Notes: a model not told the origin generated them from the sequence alone. A stretch of 64,000 bases of DNA from JBDHWG01 sp039810085 (GCA_039810085.1 JBDHWG010000003.1:218582-282581), one strand, 5' to 3'; shown: positions 25,074 through 34,855, counted from the stretch's first letter. Numbers and translations: made by a program.

Positions 25074-27584
25074 ATGATGCGATTTGACCGATTTACAGAG
25101 AAAGCGCAAGACGCTATCGCTCGGTCTCAGGAGATCCTCCTGCGCTATCGCCATACGCAACTAGACACCGAGCACCTCTTCCTCGCTTTGCTGGAGCAAG
25201 AGGACGGGCTTGTGCCGAAGATACTTGAGCGCATGGGCGCCTCTACACCGGCGTTGCGAAAGCGCATTGAAGACGTTTTGAAGACATCCCAGGCGACGGT
25301 TGCGCCGGGCAGCGCCGCTCCCCAGCAAATCTTCGTCACACCGCGTCTACAGTACGTGGGTGTGAACGCGCAGCGGGAAGCGCAGCAGCTCGAAGACGAG
25401 TACATCTCCACCGAGCACCTCCTCCTGGCGATTGCCGAGGACCGCGACGGCCCGTCGGCCCGCCTCCTCCGTGAGTCGAACATCACCAAGGACAGCATCT
25501 TCGCCACCATCAAGGAGATGCGCCAGGGGCAGAAAGTCACCGACCCGAACTCTGAGACGAAGGGGCAGACCCTTCAGAAGTATGGCCGCGACCTGACCCA
25601 GCTCGCCCGCGAGGGCAAGCTGGACCCGGTCATTGGCCGCGAGGACGAGATTCTGCGCTCCATGCGCGTTCTCGCCCGCCGCACCAAGAACAACCCGGTG
25701 CTCGTCGGCGAGCCGGGCGTCGGCAAGACGGCAATTGTCGAAGGGCTGGCGCAGCTCATCGCCATCGGCGACGTGCCGGGCACACTGGAAGGCAAGCGCC
25801 TAATCGAGTTGGACCTGGCAGGCATGCTGGCCGGTTCGCGCTTCCGGGGTGAGTTCGAGGAGCGCCTCAAGTCGGCGATGGAAGAGGTGCGCAGCTCCAA
25901 CGGCGAGATCGTCCTCTTCATCGACGAGCTGCACAACGTCGTCGGCGCGGGCGCGGCCCAGGGCGCGATTGACGCCTCCAACATGATGAAGCCGGCCCTG
26001 TCGCGCGGCGAGCTGCACGTCATCGGCGCGACGACGCTGGACGACTACCGCATGCACATCGAGAGCGACTCAGCGCTCGAGCGTCGCTTCGCCCCGGTGT
26101 TCATCGACGAGCCGAGCGAGAGCGAGGCCATCGAGATGCTGCGCGGCCTGCGCGACCGCTACGAGAAGCACCACGGGGTGAAGATTACCGAGAAGGCGCT
26201 GGAAGCGGCAGTGCGCCTGTCAGCCCGCTACGTCACCGACCGGCAGCTGCCGGACAAGGCCATCGACCTGATCGACGAGGCCGCCGCCAAGACGCGCATC
26301 GACATCTACTCCATGCCCAAGGACGTCCGCGACATGCGTGTTGAGGCCGCCCGCCTCTCGTCCGAGGAAGAGGAAGCGTGGCAGAGCCGCGACTACGAGC
26401 GCGCCGCCCGTGTCAAGAGTCAGCGCATCCAGATGGAGCAGCAGTACCAGGGGCTTGTCGAGGAGTGGCGGCAGGAGAAGGGCCTGGACGAGATTGTGGA
26501 TGAGGAGGACATCGCCCAGATCATCCATTCGTGGACGGGCATCCCGGTCTCGCGGATGATGGAAGCCGAGAGCGCCAAGCTCCTCAAGATGGAAGAGGCG
26601 CTGCACGAGCGCGTCATCGGCCAGGATGAGGCGGTCGCCGCCGTGGCGGACGCCATCCGCCGCTCGCGCGCTGGCCTCAAAGACCCGCGCCGGCCCATCG
26701 GCTCGTTCATCTTCCTGGGCAGCACCGGCGTCGGCAAGACCGAGCTGGCGAAGGCCCTGGCCGAGTTCCTGTTCGATGAGGACGACGCGATGGTACGTGT
26801 GGACATGAGCGAGTTCCGCGAGGCGCACACGGTGTCGCGCTTGATCGGGTCGCCGCCCGGCTACGTCGGCTACGACGAGGGGGGGCAGCTCACCGAGGCG
26901 GTGCGCCGTCGCCCGTACCAGGTGGTCCTGTTTGACGAGATTGAGAAGGCCCACCCGGAGGTCTGGAATGTCCTGCTGCAAGTGCTCGAGGATGGGCGGC
27001 TGACGGACGGCCACGGTAACACCGTGGACTTCCGCAACACCGTCATCATCATGACCTCGAACATCGGCACGCGCATGGCGCAGCAGGGCGCGCGTGGCGG
27101 GACGATTGGGTTCCGCACCGGCCCCGAGAGCGCCAACGTGGCGAGCATCGAGAGCTTCCGCGAGAACGTGGTGGATGAGCTGAAGCGGGCCTTCCGCCCT
27201 GAGCTGCTCAACCGCATCGACGAAATCATTGTCTTCCACAACCTCGCGCCGGAGCACATCCGCCAGATCGTCGATCTCCAGGTCGCCTACCTGGCCGAGC
27301 GCATGGCCGAGCAGCACTACAGCCTCGAGCTGAGCGACGCCGCCCGCGAGTGGCTGGCGAAGGAAGGCTACGATCCGGAGTACGGCGCGCGCCCGTTGAA
27401 GCGCGTCATCGCCCGCGAGATCGAAAGCCCGCTGAGCCGCGAGGTCCTGGCCGGTCACTTCAAGGCCGGCGACACGGTCATCGTGGACGTGGCCGAGGTC
27501 GATGGCAAGCAGAAGCTCGTCTTCGACCGCCACGAAGGTGCTGTCTCGCAGCTCGAAGACGCGCTGAGCGATAGCGAAGCTTAA
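25074..27584 (+). CDS. clpC: ATP-dependent Clp protease ATP-binding subunit ClpC
   Basis: An 836-aa AAA+ unfoldase. Clp_N double repeat (1-145), first AAA module with Walker A GEPGVGKT, a UVR-like middle segment (about 430-465) inside the M-domain, second AAA module with GSTGVGKTELA, and ClpB-D2-small C-terminus. It feeds substrates to ClpP. The start is ATG ATG; the upstream sequence has a weak AAAGG. No CtsR box or CIRCE element is visible. Length is normal for ClpC. Confidence 0.95.
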   Translation: MMRFDRFTEKAQDAIARSQEILLRYRHTQLDTEHLFLALLEQEDGLVPKILERMGASTPALRKRIEDVLKTSQATVAPGSAAPQQIFVTPRLQYVGVNAQREAQQLEDEYISTEHLLLAIAEDRDGPSARLLRESNITKDSIFATIKEMRQGQKVTDPNSETKGQTLQKYGRDLTQLAREGKLDPVIGREDEILRSMRVLARRTKNNPVLVGEPGVGKTAIVEGLAQLIAIGDVPGTLEGKRLIELDLAGMLAGSRFRGEFEERLKSAMEEVRSSNGEIVLFIDELHNVVGAGAAQGAIDASNMMKPALSRGELHVIGATTLDDYRMHIESDSALERRFAPVFIDEPSESEAIEMLRGLRDRYEKHHGVKITEKALEAAVRLSARYVTDRQLPDKAIDLIDEAAAKTRIDIYSMPKDVRDMRVEAARLSSEEEEAWQSRDYERAARVKSQRIQMEQQYQGLVEEWRQEKGLDEIVDEEDIAQIIHSWTGIPVSRMMEAESAKLLKMEEALHERVIGQDEAVAAVADAIRRSRAGLKDPRRPIGSFIFLGSTGVGKTELAKALAEFLFDEDDAMVRVDMSEFREAHTVSRLIGSPPGYVGYDEGGQLTEAVRRRPYQVVLFDEIEKAHPEVWNVLLQVLEDGRLTDGHGNTVDFRNTVIIMTSNIGTRMAQQGARGGTIGFRTGPESANVASIESFRENVVDELKRAFRPELLNRIDEIIVFHNLAPEHIRQIVDLQVAYLAERMAEQHYSLELSDAAREWLAKEGYDPEYGARPLKRVIAREIESPLSREVLAGHFKAGDTVIVDVAEVDGKQKLVFDRHEGAVSQLEDALSDSEA

Positions 27585-27606
27585 GCCCCTGCCCAAAAGA
27601 GGTGGA

Positions 27607-27680
27607 AACGCAAAGGCGCAGAGGCGCAGAGGAAGAAAAAGCTTTCGACTCTGCCCTCTGCGTCTTTGCGTCTCTGCGTT
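27607..27680. repeat. Dispersed palindromic repeat, AACGCAGAGGCGCAGAGG family
   Basis: AACGCAAAGGCGCAGAGGCG on the left and CTTTGCGTCTCTGCGTT on the right form a long imperfect hairpin 20 bp after the clpC stop. Possible terminator for clpC. Confidence 0.78.
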
Positions 27681-27753
27681 GCCTTTCTCTTGGAGATTTG
27701 CAAGAGGCGGTATATTCTATTCTTAAGTTCTGTCATTCTGATTAGGTGTTATT

Positions 27754-28815
27754 ATGCAGCGTATGCCTGTGCCCCACGTGGGGCGCAACGATCCCTGCCC
27801 TTGCGGCAGCGGCAAGAAGTACAAGAACTGCCACATGCGGCAGGACGAGGCACGCGCTGCCGGCCCCGGGCTGCTCAAGCAGGCGCGCGGGACGTTCAAC
27901 GACAAGCTCGTCGCGTTCGCCCAGGCCCCGCGCTTCGCGCCGGAGATGGCCGCCGCGTTTGACCTGTTCTGGGATAACCGCGTCCCCCTGGACGAGTTCG
28001 AGCGCATCGCGCCGCTGCACCGGCAGCGCTTCTTCGACTACTTCCTGCACGACTACCGCTTGTCCGAGGGCGCACGCGTCATCGACCTTCTGGCTAATCA
28101 GGGGCCGCGGCTGACCTCAGAAGAGCGCACAGTGTTGGGCCAGTGGCGCAAGGCCGCCATTGGCATTTTCGGCATCACCCGCGCCGACGCCTTCAACGCG
28201 CAAGTCAAGGATTTGGCGCAAGGCGGCGACCTGACGCTGGACATCGCTCTGCCGCCACCCCTGGCGCAGCCGTCGGTTGCGCTGGTCGGCCGACTGGCGC
28301 GGGACGGCAAGCCTTACCTGGTGCGCGACTTCGCCATGCCGCTGCCCCAGGAGCGGGCGCAGGCGCTCGTGGAGTGGCTCAAGCCGCGTTTCGCCGCCTA
28401 CCAGGCGCAGCACTACGGCGCGACGTGGGACACGTTCATGCGCGATGAGAGCTACCTGGTGACGTACTTCCTACAGGAAGACCCGGAGTTCATGCCCCCG
28501 CCGCAGCGCGTCGCCCAGGCGCAGCAGGACAAGGACCAAGAGATTGCCCGCAACCTGGTGCGCCAACTCCACAGCGGTATCATCATCGGCACGCTGGACC
28601 AGCACTACAGCGCTTTTCTCGACAAGCCCGTCGAGGGGTGGGGCAACCGCTCGCTGCGGCAGCTCATGGCCGACGAGCGCGGGCGCGAGCGCGTGGAGCT
28701 CTGGCTGGAGATGCTGGCGGACGCCGAGGAGGCGCGGCGAGCGATGGGCCAGCCGGCCTACGACGTCAACCGTCTGCGCGGCCAGCTTGGCATGCTCGGC
28801 AAGGGCGTGTTCTAA
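27754..28815 (+). CDS. SEC-C metal-binding motif protein
   Basis: A 353-aa protein. Residues about 9-30 are a SEC-C zinc motif (GRNDPCPCGSGKKYKNCH), the same as the tail of SecA; here it is at the N-terminus rather than the C-terminus. The rest is helical, with an SEC-C-associated domain of unknown function (F-N-D-K-L then F-W-D-N-R). No ATPase motif. Such proteins are often annotated only as SEC-C domain-containing. ATG 27754 is used; a nearby in-frame ATG (MPVPHVG) at 27763 is equally plausible. Palindromic repeats flank both sides. Confidence 0.8.
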   Translation: MQRMPVPHVGRNDPCPCGSGKKYKNCHMRQDEARAAGPGLLKQARGTFNDKLVAFAQAPRFAPEMAAAFDLFWDNRVPLDEFERIAPLHRQRFFDYFLHDYRLSEGARVIDLLANQGPRLTSEERTVLGQWRKAAIGIFGITRADAFNAQVKDLAQGGDLTLDIALPPPLAQPSVALVGRLARDGKPYLVRDFAMPLPQERAQALVEWLKPRFAAYQAQHYGATWDTFMRDESYLVTYFLQEDPEFMPPPQRVAQAQQDKDQEIARNLVRQLHSGIIIGTLDQHYSAFLDKPVEGWGNRSLRQLMADERGRERVELWLEMLADAEEARRAMGQPAYDVNRLRGQLGMLGKGVF

Positions 28816-28830
28816 GATATTCTGACAATG

Positions 28831-28895
28831 CAGGGGCGCAGAGACGCAAAGGGAAGATCAAGATTTCTTTCTCTGCGTCTCTGCGCCTTTGCGTT
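28831..28895. repeat. Dispersed palindromic repeat, GCGCAGAGACGCAAAGG variant
   Basis: GCGCAGAGACGCAAAGG on the left pairs with CTCTGCGTCTCTGCGCC on the right, 15 bp after the SEC-C gene. It belongs to the same family as the elements at 5721 and 27607. Confidence 0.75.
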
Positions 28896-28909
28896 CCACC
28901 CCTCTTGGC

Positions 28910-29029
28910 GTCATTGCGAGGCGGGCTTTGCCGCCGAAGCAATCTCACGCCAGGTTATAAGCCCGCTCGCCCCGCGCTAGACTGTCTAATACAAGGGCGT
29001 GGGATTGCTTCGCGTGCGCTCGCAATGAC
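28910..29029. repeat. CATTGCGAG palindromic element
   Basis: Begins GTCATTGCGAG with CGAAGCAATC inside, and ends GATTGCTTCG ... CTCGCAATGAC: inverted ends about 120 bp apart. A second example lies at 58371-58571. It lies immediately downstream of the methyltransferase gene (minus strand) and after another palindrome. Confidence 0.75.
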
Positions 29030-29047
29030 AGGCGCGGCGTCACTTCG

Positions 29048-29749
29048 TCACGCTTGTCTCCGCGAGCCACTCCCATACAGGAAATAGTTCGCCGTCTGGC
29101 GCACATCCACGTTCCAGCCGAGGTCGGCGAGGCGCGTGGGCAGCGCGGCCGGGTCGTAGTAGACTTTGTAGATGGTGAATGCGCGCCCATCGTTGAGCTG
29201 GCGCACCTGCAGCGACTCCTCCACAGCCCCGAACGACTGGTTAGCGGCTGAGCCGGTCGGGTTGAACAGCGAGTCGATGAAGAACACCCGACCACCTGGC
29301 GCGAGAGCGTCGCGCACGGTCGCCCAGAACCCCGCGAATTGCTCCGGCGGGACGTGGGACAGCCAGAAGCTGAAGAAGGCCACGTCGTACGTGCGCGTCG
29401 GTCGCCACTGGAAGATGTCCGCCTGAACGTACGCGACGTTGTCGCTGCGAACACGCTCCTGGTTGAGGGCGAGGGCCTCCGGCGAGCTATCCACCGCCGT
29501 GATGTGCTCCGCGTGCTGCGCCAGGCGCTCCGTCCACCAGCCCGTCCCGCACGCCAGCTCGAGCACTGCACCTTTCGGATTGAATGCATCCAGGGCGTCG
29601 GCCACCTCCCGAATCTCGTCGAACCACTGTCGATTCAGCGCCGGACCTTTGTCGTAGCGGCCCAAGCGCAAGAACCACTCGTCGTACTCCGGCGCTCGCG
29701 CGCGATAGTAGTCGATCTGCTCTTGCAGCCAATCATTAGTTGATGTCAT
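29048..29749 (-). CDS. Class I SAM-dependent methyltransferase
   Basis: A 233-aa protein. Motif I is AVLELACGTGWWTERL (about 55-70), followed by the acidic loop ITAVDSSPEAL and the FFSFWLSHVP post-motif. An N-terminal helix (WLQEQIDYYRARAPEYDEWF) is typical of UbiE/COQ5-like small-molecule methyltransferases. Substrate unknown. ATG 29749 has GGAG upstream; the longer frame to 29911 runs into the repeats upstream and is not supported. Confidence 0.85.
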   Translation of the reverse strand: MTSTNDWLQEQIDYYRARAPEYDEWFLRLGRYDKGPALNRQWFDEIREVADALDAFNPKGAVLELACGTGWWTERLAQHAEHITAVDSSPEALALNQERVRSDNVAYVQADIFQWRPTRTYDVAFFSFWLSHVPPEQFAGFWATVRDALAPGGRVFFIDSLFNPTGSAANQSFGAVEESLQVRQLNDGRAFTIYKVYYDPAALPTRLADLGWNVDVRQTANYFLYGSGSRRQA

Positions 29750-29826
29750 GCGTTGTCTCCATTTCCTTCTCGACGTATTATACCTCTGTACAAAGAACGA
29801 GGTAGGAATGAGCAAGTTATGAAAAT

Positions 29827-29870
29827 TGTCGGCTAAATGTCGGTTATATGTCAGGTAAGTGTCGGGACAA
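29827..29870 (+). promoter_or_regulatory. Four tandem 11-bp direct repeats (TGTCGG-type)
   Basis: TGTCGGCTAAA, TGTCGGTTATA, TGTCAGGTAAG and TGTCGGGACAA follow each other with an exact 11-bp period. This one-helical-turn spacing is typical of operator arrays for OmpR/PhoB-type regulators (whose boxes contain TGTCA). The array ends 35 bp before the -35 of the dnaG promoter and lies about 80 bp upstream of the methyltransferase start on the other strand, so it could serve either. Confidence 0.6.
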
Positions 29871-29905
29871 AGTGCGTTCAGTTGCCCTTTTCGCCTTCCG
29901 GGCTT

Positions 29906-29934
29906 TTGCACCTGGCCTGACTTCGTGCTACACT
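29906..29934 (+). promoter_or_regulatory. Promoter for dnaG-rpoD
   Basis: TTGCAC (29906-29911), 17 bp, TACACT (29929-29934). It lies about 100 bp before the dnaG start. Confidence 0.6.
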
Positions 29935-30031
29935 TTAGCCCGTTACGCTACAGACAGCGGGCACGCCGACTAACACACTCGCTCGCCGCTGATGAACCCT
30001 CACCGCCTGTCTCTCGTTCCCTGATGGCTAA

Positions 30032-31933
30032 ATGCGCATGAGCGTAGTCGACGAGATCAAGGCCCGGCTCGACATTGTAGATGTAGTAGGCAGCTACGTC
30101 CAGCTCAAGAAAGCGGGCCGCACGTTCAAGGGACTGTGCCCCTTCCACAGCGAGAAGACACCCTCGTTCATTGTCAACCCGGAGCGGCAGACGTGGCACT
30201 GCTTTGGAGCATGCGGCACGGGCGGGGACATCTTCTCCTTCACCCAGCGGGCTGAGAACGTTGATTTCCCCGGCGCCCTCCGCCTGCTGGCCGACCGCGC
30301 CGGCGTCGAAGTTACCCCCCGCACCCCGACTGCGCAAGCGGAAGACGACGCGCGCACCCGGCAGTATGCGGTGAACAACGCTGCCGCGCAATTCTTTAAC
30401 AGCCAGCTCGCTCACTCGCCCGCCGCTGCGGGAGCGAGGGCTTACCTAGAAAAGCGCCAGGTCGACGCGGCTACCTGCGAGCGGTTCGGCTTGGGCTATG
30501 CCCCAGACAGTTGGGACGGCTTGCTGACGGCGCTCACGGCGCGGAACTACCGCGTCGATGACCTGGCAGCAGCGGGGCTGGTAGTGGAGCGCGAGGGTGG
30601 AGGCTACTACGACCGGTTCCGCGGCCGCCTCATCTTCCCCATTCGGGACGAGCGCGGCCAGACGATTGGCTTTGGCGGCCGGACGCTGGGCGACGGCCTC
30701 CCTAAGTACCTTAACTCACCCCAAACGCTGCTGTTCGACAAAGGCGCTCTCCTCTATGGGCTGGACCTGGCGCGGGAGACCATTCGGCGCGTGGGCACAG
30801 TGGTCGTCGTCGAGGGCTACATGGATGTGGTCAGCCTGCACCAGCGCGGCTTCCAAAACGTTGTCGCCTCACTGGGCACGGCGCTGACCGAGGCCCAGGT
30901 GAGCCTCGCCGCGCGCTACGCCCCTCAGCTCGTCCTGGCCCTGGATGCGGACAGCGCGGGCAATGCGGCGACGCTGCGCGGCTTGCAGGTCGCGGCGCGG
31001 GCCGTGGCGACGCAGAAGCGACGCATGCCCGGTCCGGGCGGTCGGCTCAATACCGTCGAGAAGCGCGCCATCGAGCTGCGCATCACGGTTCTACCGGCGG
31101 GCCTGGACCCGGACGACCTGGTCAAGCAGAACCCGGCCGAGTGGGAGCGGCGCGTCGCGGCAAGTAAGCCGGTGCCAGAGTACTATTTTTCGGCGCTGGT
31201 AAGCGATCTAGACTTGAACACGTCTACCGGTAAGGAGGAAGCCGCCGAACGTCTGCTGCCCGTCATTCGGGATGAGCTGGACAGCCCGGTGGAGCAAGGC
31301 CACTACTTGCAGTGGCTGGCGCGCCTCACCCGCGTCGATGAGCGGCAGCTCACCCAGCGCTTCCGGACGCTGGGCCGACGCTCCGTTGATCATGGCGCTT
31401 CCCCACCGCCGATGCGGCCAGCGCCTCGGAGCGAGGAGCCTCGCGCGCGGGAGACCGCGCCAGAGGTGAAGCCGCGGCAGTTCGGGCTGGAAGAGGTGTT
31501 GCTGGGCTGGCTCATCCGCGAGCCTTCAACAATGGGCGCGCTCCAGAGCGCGTTGGCTGAGCGGGGACTGGTGGAGTTGACAACGGCCGACTTCACCGCG
31601 GGCGACAACCAGGCGCTTTTCGAGGCGCTCGCCGAGGGGCGTGACGTGAGCGCCGACGCAACGTTAAGCGGCCACGCGAGCGCCATCGCCGAGTACACGG
31701 CCCGCTCGCCGTCGTTGGAAGGCGACCAACTGGTTGAGAACGCGGTCAAAGTTATTCTGCGAATGCGTCGCGGGCGGCGGCAACAAGAGGTTGAGCAGTT
31801 AGAATTTCTCATCGCGGAAGCTCGGCGCGACGGTGATATAATTGCGGCTGAACGATACGAGCTGCGCATGAAGTATCTGTCAACCGAGGTCGTGCGGTTG
31901 ATGAGCGCGCTCTATCAAACGGGCCCTCGCTAA
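30032..31933 (+). CDS. dnaG: DNA primase
   Basis: A 633-aa primase. N-terminal CHC2 zinc finger (CPFHSEKTPSF ... CFGACGTGG), primase core with the Toprim motif VVVVEGYMDVVSLHQRG and LGTAL, and a DnaB-helicase-interacting C-terminal domain (about 460-630). The start is MRMSVVDEIK; a second ATG two codons in is equally possible since ribosome-binding signals are weak. The gene is followed 100 bp later by the primary sigma factor, the usual macromolecular-synthesis order (without rpsU). Confidence 0.95.
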   Translation: MRMSVVDEIKARLDIVDVVGSYVQLKKAGRTFKGLCPFHSEKTPSFIVNPERQTWHCFGACGTGGDIFSFTQRAENVDFPGALRLLADRAGVEVTPRTPTAQAEDDARTRQYAVNNAAAQFFNSQLAHSPAAAGARAYLEKRQVDAATCERFGLGYAPDSWDGLLTALTARNYRVDDLAAAGLVVEREGGGYYDRFRGRLIFPIRDERGQTIGFGGRTLGDGLPKYLNSPQTLLFDKGALLYGLDLARETIRRVGTVVVVEGYMDVVSLHQRGFQNVVASLGTALTEAQVSLAARYAPQLVLALDADSAGNAATLRGLQVAARAVATQKRRMPGPGGRLNTVEKRAIELRITVLPAGLDPDDLVKQNPAEWERRVAASKPVPEYYFSALVSDLDLNTSTGKEEAAERLLPVIRDELDSPVEQGHYLQWLARLTRVDERQLTQRFRTLGRRSVDHGASPPPMRPAPRSEEPRARETAPEVKPRQFGLEEVLLGWLIREPSTMGALQSALAERGLVELTTADFTAGDNQALFEALAEGRDVSADATLSGHASAIAEYTARSPSLEGDQLVENAVKVILRMRRGRRQQEVEQLEFLIAEARRDGDIIAAERYELRMKYLSTEVVRLMSALYQTGPR

Positions 31934-32033
31934 ACCGATATGAACGATCAGCGCCATACCAAGGGGTGTGGGTGAGTACCGACCGAGCGCGATACACTGG
32001 GCGCTCTAGATAGGGACTCAATTGGGTAGAGTT

Positions 32034-33293
32034 ATGACTAAAACGCCCGAGACCGAGGGGATCCCCCGTAAAATACAGGAGCGCATCGACGCTGGCGAAA
32101 CGACCATCGCCATGCGCGACGTGCGCGAAGCCCTGCCGAAGGGTGAGCGCCGCCTCGAGCGCCTCGACACGCTGCGCACTCAGCTCGCCGAGTTGAGCAT
32201 CGACATCATCGAGGATGACGAGCCTACGCCCGAAAGTCTGGCGGAGCTGGTCAAGGAAGCCGAGGAGCCGGAGGTCCACATCGACTTCATCGGCCTGGGC
32301 GACGACCCGGTGCGGATGTACCTGCGCGACATCGGGCGCGTGGCGCTGCTCAACTCGGACGAGGAGAAGAAGTACGCGCGGCTCATCCTGGCCGGGGAGG
32401 CAGCGCGCGTCAAGGTGCGCAATGGGGGCGCGAATGATGTCGTTGCTCTCCAACGCATCATCGAAGAGGGCGAGATCGCCAAACACCGCCTGACGGAAGC
32501 TAACTTGCGCCTGGTGGTGAGCATCGCCAAGAAGTATGTCGGTCGGGGCATCAGCCTGTCCGACCTCATCCAGGAAGGCACGCTGGGGTTGCTCCGAGCC
32601 GCCGAAAAGTTCGATCCGGAGATGGGCTACAAGTTCAGCACGTACGCCACGTGGTGGATTCGCCAGTCCATCAGCCGCGCCATCGCGGACCAGGCGCGCA
32701 CCATCCGCGTCCCCGCCCACATGGTCGAGACCATCAATAAGTATTATCGCGTCTCGCGGCAGCTGACGCTCGAGCTGGGCCGCGATCCCCAGCCAGAGGA
32801 AATTGCGCTGGCGATGCGCATTCTCCCCCAGGACGAAACCGAAGCGGTCGAGGCGTACATGGCGCGCGGCGAGCGGCTGCCCATTGACCTGGACCGTAAG
32901 CTCAAGATGGCCGCCAGCAAGGTCAAGAAGATCGTCCGCATGGCGCAGGAAACGCGATCTCTCGATGAGCCGATTGGCAGCTCCGACGACGAGAGCAGCA
33001 GCGAGTTGGGCGATTTTGTGCCCGACGATACGACACCGATGCCGGGCGATCATGCCTCGCAACAGCTTTTGAAAGAGCAGATGGAGCAGCTGCTAGACAC
33101 GCTCGAGCAGCGCGAGCGCCAGGTGCTCGAGATGCGTTTCGGTCTCCTCGACGGTCAGTCGCGCACGCTGGAGGAGGTAGGACAAGCATTTGGCGTCACC
33201 CGCGAGCGGGTGCGCCAGATTGAGACGAAGGCCCTGCGAAAGCTGCGCCACCCGTTGCGTAGCAAGAAGCTGCGTGACTACCTGCAAGGCTAA
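32034..33293 (+). CDS. rpoD: RNA polymerase primary sigma factor (RpoD/SigA)
   Basis: A 419-aa sigma-70. Region 1.2 (DDPVRMYLRDIG), region 2 (TEANLRLVVSIAKKYVGRGI, then KFSTYATWWIRQSISRAI), region 3 and region 4.2 (RTLEEVGQAFGVTRERVRQI). The N-terminal 100 residues are acidic and short, without the large E. coli insertion. ATG 32034 with GGGTAGAG upstream is preferred; TTG at 32022 is an alternative. It follows dnaG. Confidence 0.95.
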   Translation: MTKTPETEGIPRKIQERIDAGETTIAMRDVREALPKGERRLERLDTLRTQLAELSIDIIEDDEPTPESLAELVKEAEEPEVHIDFIGLGDDPVRMYLRDIGRVALLNSDEEKKYARLILAGEAARVKVRNGGANDVVALQRIIEEGEIAKHRLTEANLRLVVSIAKKYVGRGISLSDLIQEGTLGLLRAAEKFDPEMGYKFSTYATWWIRQSISRAIADQARTIRVPAHMVETINKYYRVSRQLTLELGRDPQPEEIALAMRILPQDETEAVEAYMARGERLPIDLDRKLKMAASKVKKIVRMAQETRSLDEPIGSSDDESSSELGDFVPDDTTPMPGDHASQQLLKEQMEQLLDTLEQRERQVLEMRFGLLDGQSRTLEEVGQAFGVTRERVRQIETKALRKLRHPLRSKKLRDYLQG

Positions 33294-33377
33294 CTCCTCT
33301 CAACGCCGTCTCACCATCGGGCGCGTCAGAGAGCCGCGCCCGGTAGACGCGCATGGTGACAGCGCCGCTTACCCCTG

Positions 33378-34658
33378 ATGACAACCCTTCGCAAGTGGCT
33401 TCAGCCGGGCCTGAATGTGAAGCGGTGGCTAGTCGCCCTGGTCATCGGCGTCACCTTTCTGGCCTTCGGCCTGGCCTACTTGCTGGTCGATGTCTACCGT
33501 ACTCAGCCCCTGCCCGACGTCTTCTACTTCCTGACACTGCAATTCATTCCCCGCCTGGGCCGCGCCGTGCTTTTCGCCACGCTCGGCATCGGCCTGACGG
33601 TCTACGCCCTCGCCTCCCTCAGTACTACCCTCCTGTCGGCCGCGACACGCACGACAAGCAATACGTCCCTCGTTGACGTGCTGCACCGCCAGCGGGCGCG
33701 GCGCGGGCCGCGCATCGTAGCGATTGGCGGCGGCACCGGGCTTTCGACCCTGCTGCGCGGTCTCAAGCAGCACACCGCCAACCTCACGGCCATCGTCACC
33801 GTCGCCGACGATGGAGGCAGCAGCGGGCGGCTGCGGCGGCAGCTCGGCGTCCTGCCGCCGGGCGACTTCCGCCAGTGCATCGCTGCCCTGGCTGAGGCCG
33901 AGCCGCTCATGACGGAGCTGTTCGAGTACCGCTTCGACGAGGGCGCCGATCTTGAAGGTCACAGCTTCGGCAACCTGTTCATCGTGGCGATGCAGCGCAT
34001 TACCGGCTCGTTCGAGCGAGCGCTTGAGGAGTCGGGGCGCGTTTTGAAAGTGGCAGGGCAGATTTTACCGGCGACGCTGTGCGACGTGACGCTGTCGGCC
34101 GAGCTGGCCAACGCCACGGTTGTACATGGCGAGTCCGCCGTGCCCCATAGTGGGGAGGCCATCGATCACGTCTTTCTCCTCCCGCCCGAGCCGCCGGCCT
34201 ATCCGGGCGCGGTGCAGGCGATTCGCGACGCCGACCTGATTATCGTCGGGCCGGGCAGCCTGTACACGAGCATCATGCCCAATCTCCTCGTGCCGGGCTT
34301 GACCGAGGCGCTGCGGGAGGCGCGGGCGCTCAGAATCTATGTTGTGAACGTCGCAAGCCAGCCGGGCGAGACCGATGGCTACGCGCTCAGCGACTACCTC
34401 AGGGCGTTGCAACAGCATATCGGGCGGCTGCCGGTCGATTACATTCTTGTCAACGACCATCTCGTCGAGCTACCGGCCGAGTGGGGCGTGACACAGGTCG
34501 GTCCAGAACCGGCGGCCGACGCTTTCGCCATTCCCATCGTCAGTGATGATTTGCTCGACATGAATCGGCCAACTCGCCACGATCCGGCGAAACTGGCGGC
34601 ACGAATTTTGCGTTTATATAAAGAGAAGCGTCGCGTCTGGCCCCTGGCCTGGCGCTAG
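33378..34658 (+). CDS. yvcK: UDP-N-acetylglucosamine-binding protein YvcK (gluconeogenesis factor)
   Basis: A 426-aa protein. Two N-terminal membrane segments (about 15-35 and 60-80) precede the YvcK/CofD-like domain with IVAIGGGTGLSTLLRGLK, TVADDGGSSGRLR, PGDFRQCIAAL, GHSFGNLF and GPGSLYTSIMPNL. YvcK is needed for cell-wall synthesis and shape under gluconeogenic growth. The added membrane anchors are common in Chloroflexota and Actinobacteria versions. ATG 33378 has no strong Shine-Dalgarno. Confidence 0.92.
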   Translation: MTTLRKWLQPGLNVKRWLVALVIGVTFLAFGLAYLLVDVYRTQPLPDVFYFLTLQFIPRLGRAVLFATLGIGLTVYALASLSTTLLSAATRTTSNTSLVDVLHRQRARRGPRIVAIGGGTGLSTLLRGLKQHTANLTAIVTVADDGGSSGRLRRQLGVLPPGDFRQCIAALAEAEPLMTELFEYRFDEGADLEGHSFGNLFIVAMQRITGSFERALEESGRVLKVAGQILPATLCDVTLSAELANATVVHGESAVPHSGEAIDHVFLLPPEPPAYPGAVQAIRDADLIIVGPGSLYTSIMPNLLVPGLTEALREARALRIYVVNVASQPGETDGYALSDYLRALQQHIGRLPVDYILVNDHLVELPAEWGVTQVGPEPAADAFAIPIVSDDLLDMNRPTRHDPAKLAARILRLYKEKRRVWPLAWR

Positions 34659-34855
34659 CAGTGGTTACGTTCTGGTCCGGATTCGACATTTCTTGATGTC
34701 GGCCTATACTTTTCGCCCACGCACACCTTGAACATCCCGGCTCGCTTGGAGATTCTGCGGCAGCAGTATAAACCGGCAACGTCACAGCGTCTAAAGGGTG
34801 TTGGACAAATTCCTAGCGGCTATGTGATGGCCCCGTCCACAAGGAGTGATCTGGA

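Noticed and set aside
26220..27596. 458-codon open frame on the minus strand opposite clpC
   Set aside because: It is the antisense of clpC, with His/Asp/Leu-rich composition from GC-rich shadow translation and no family motif.
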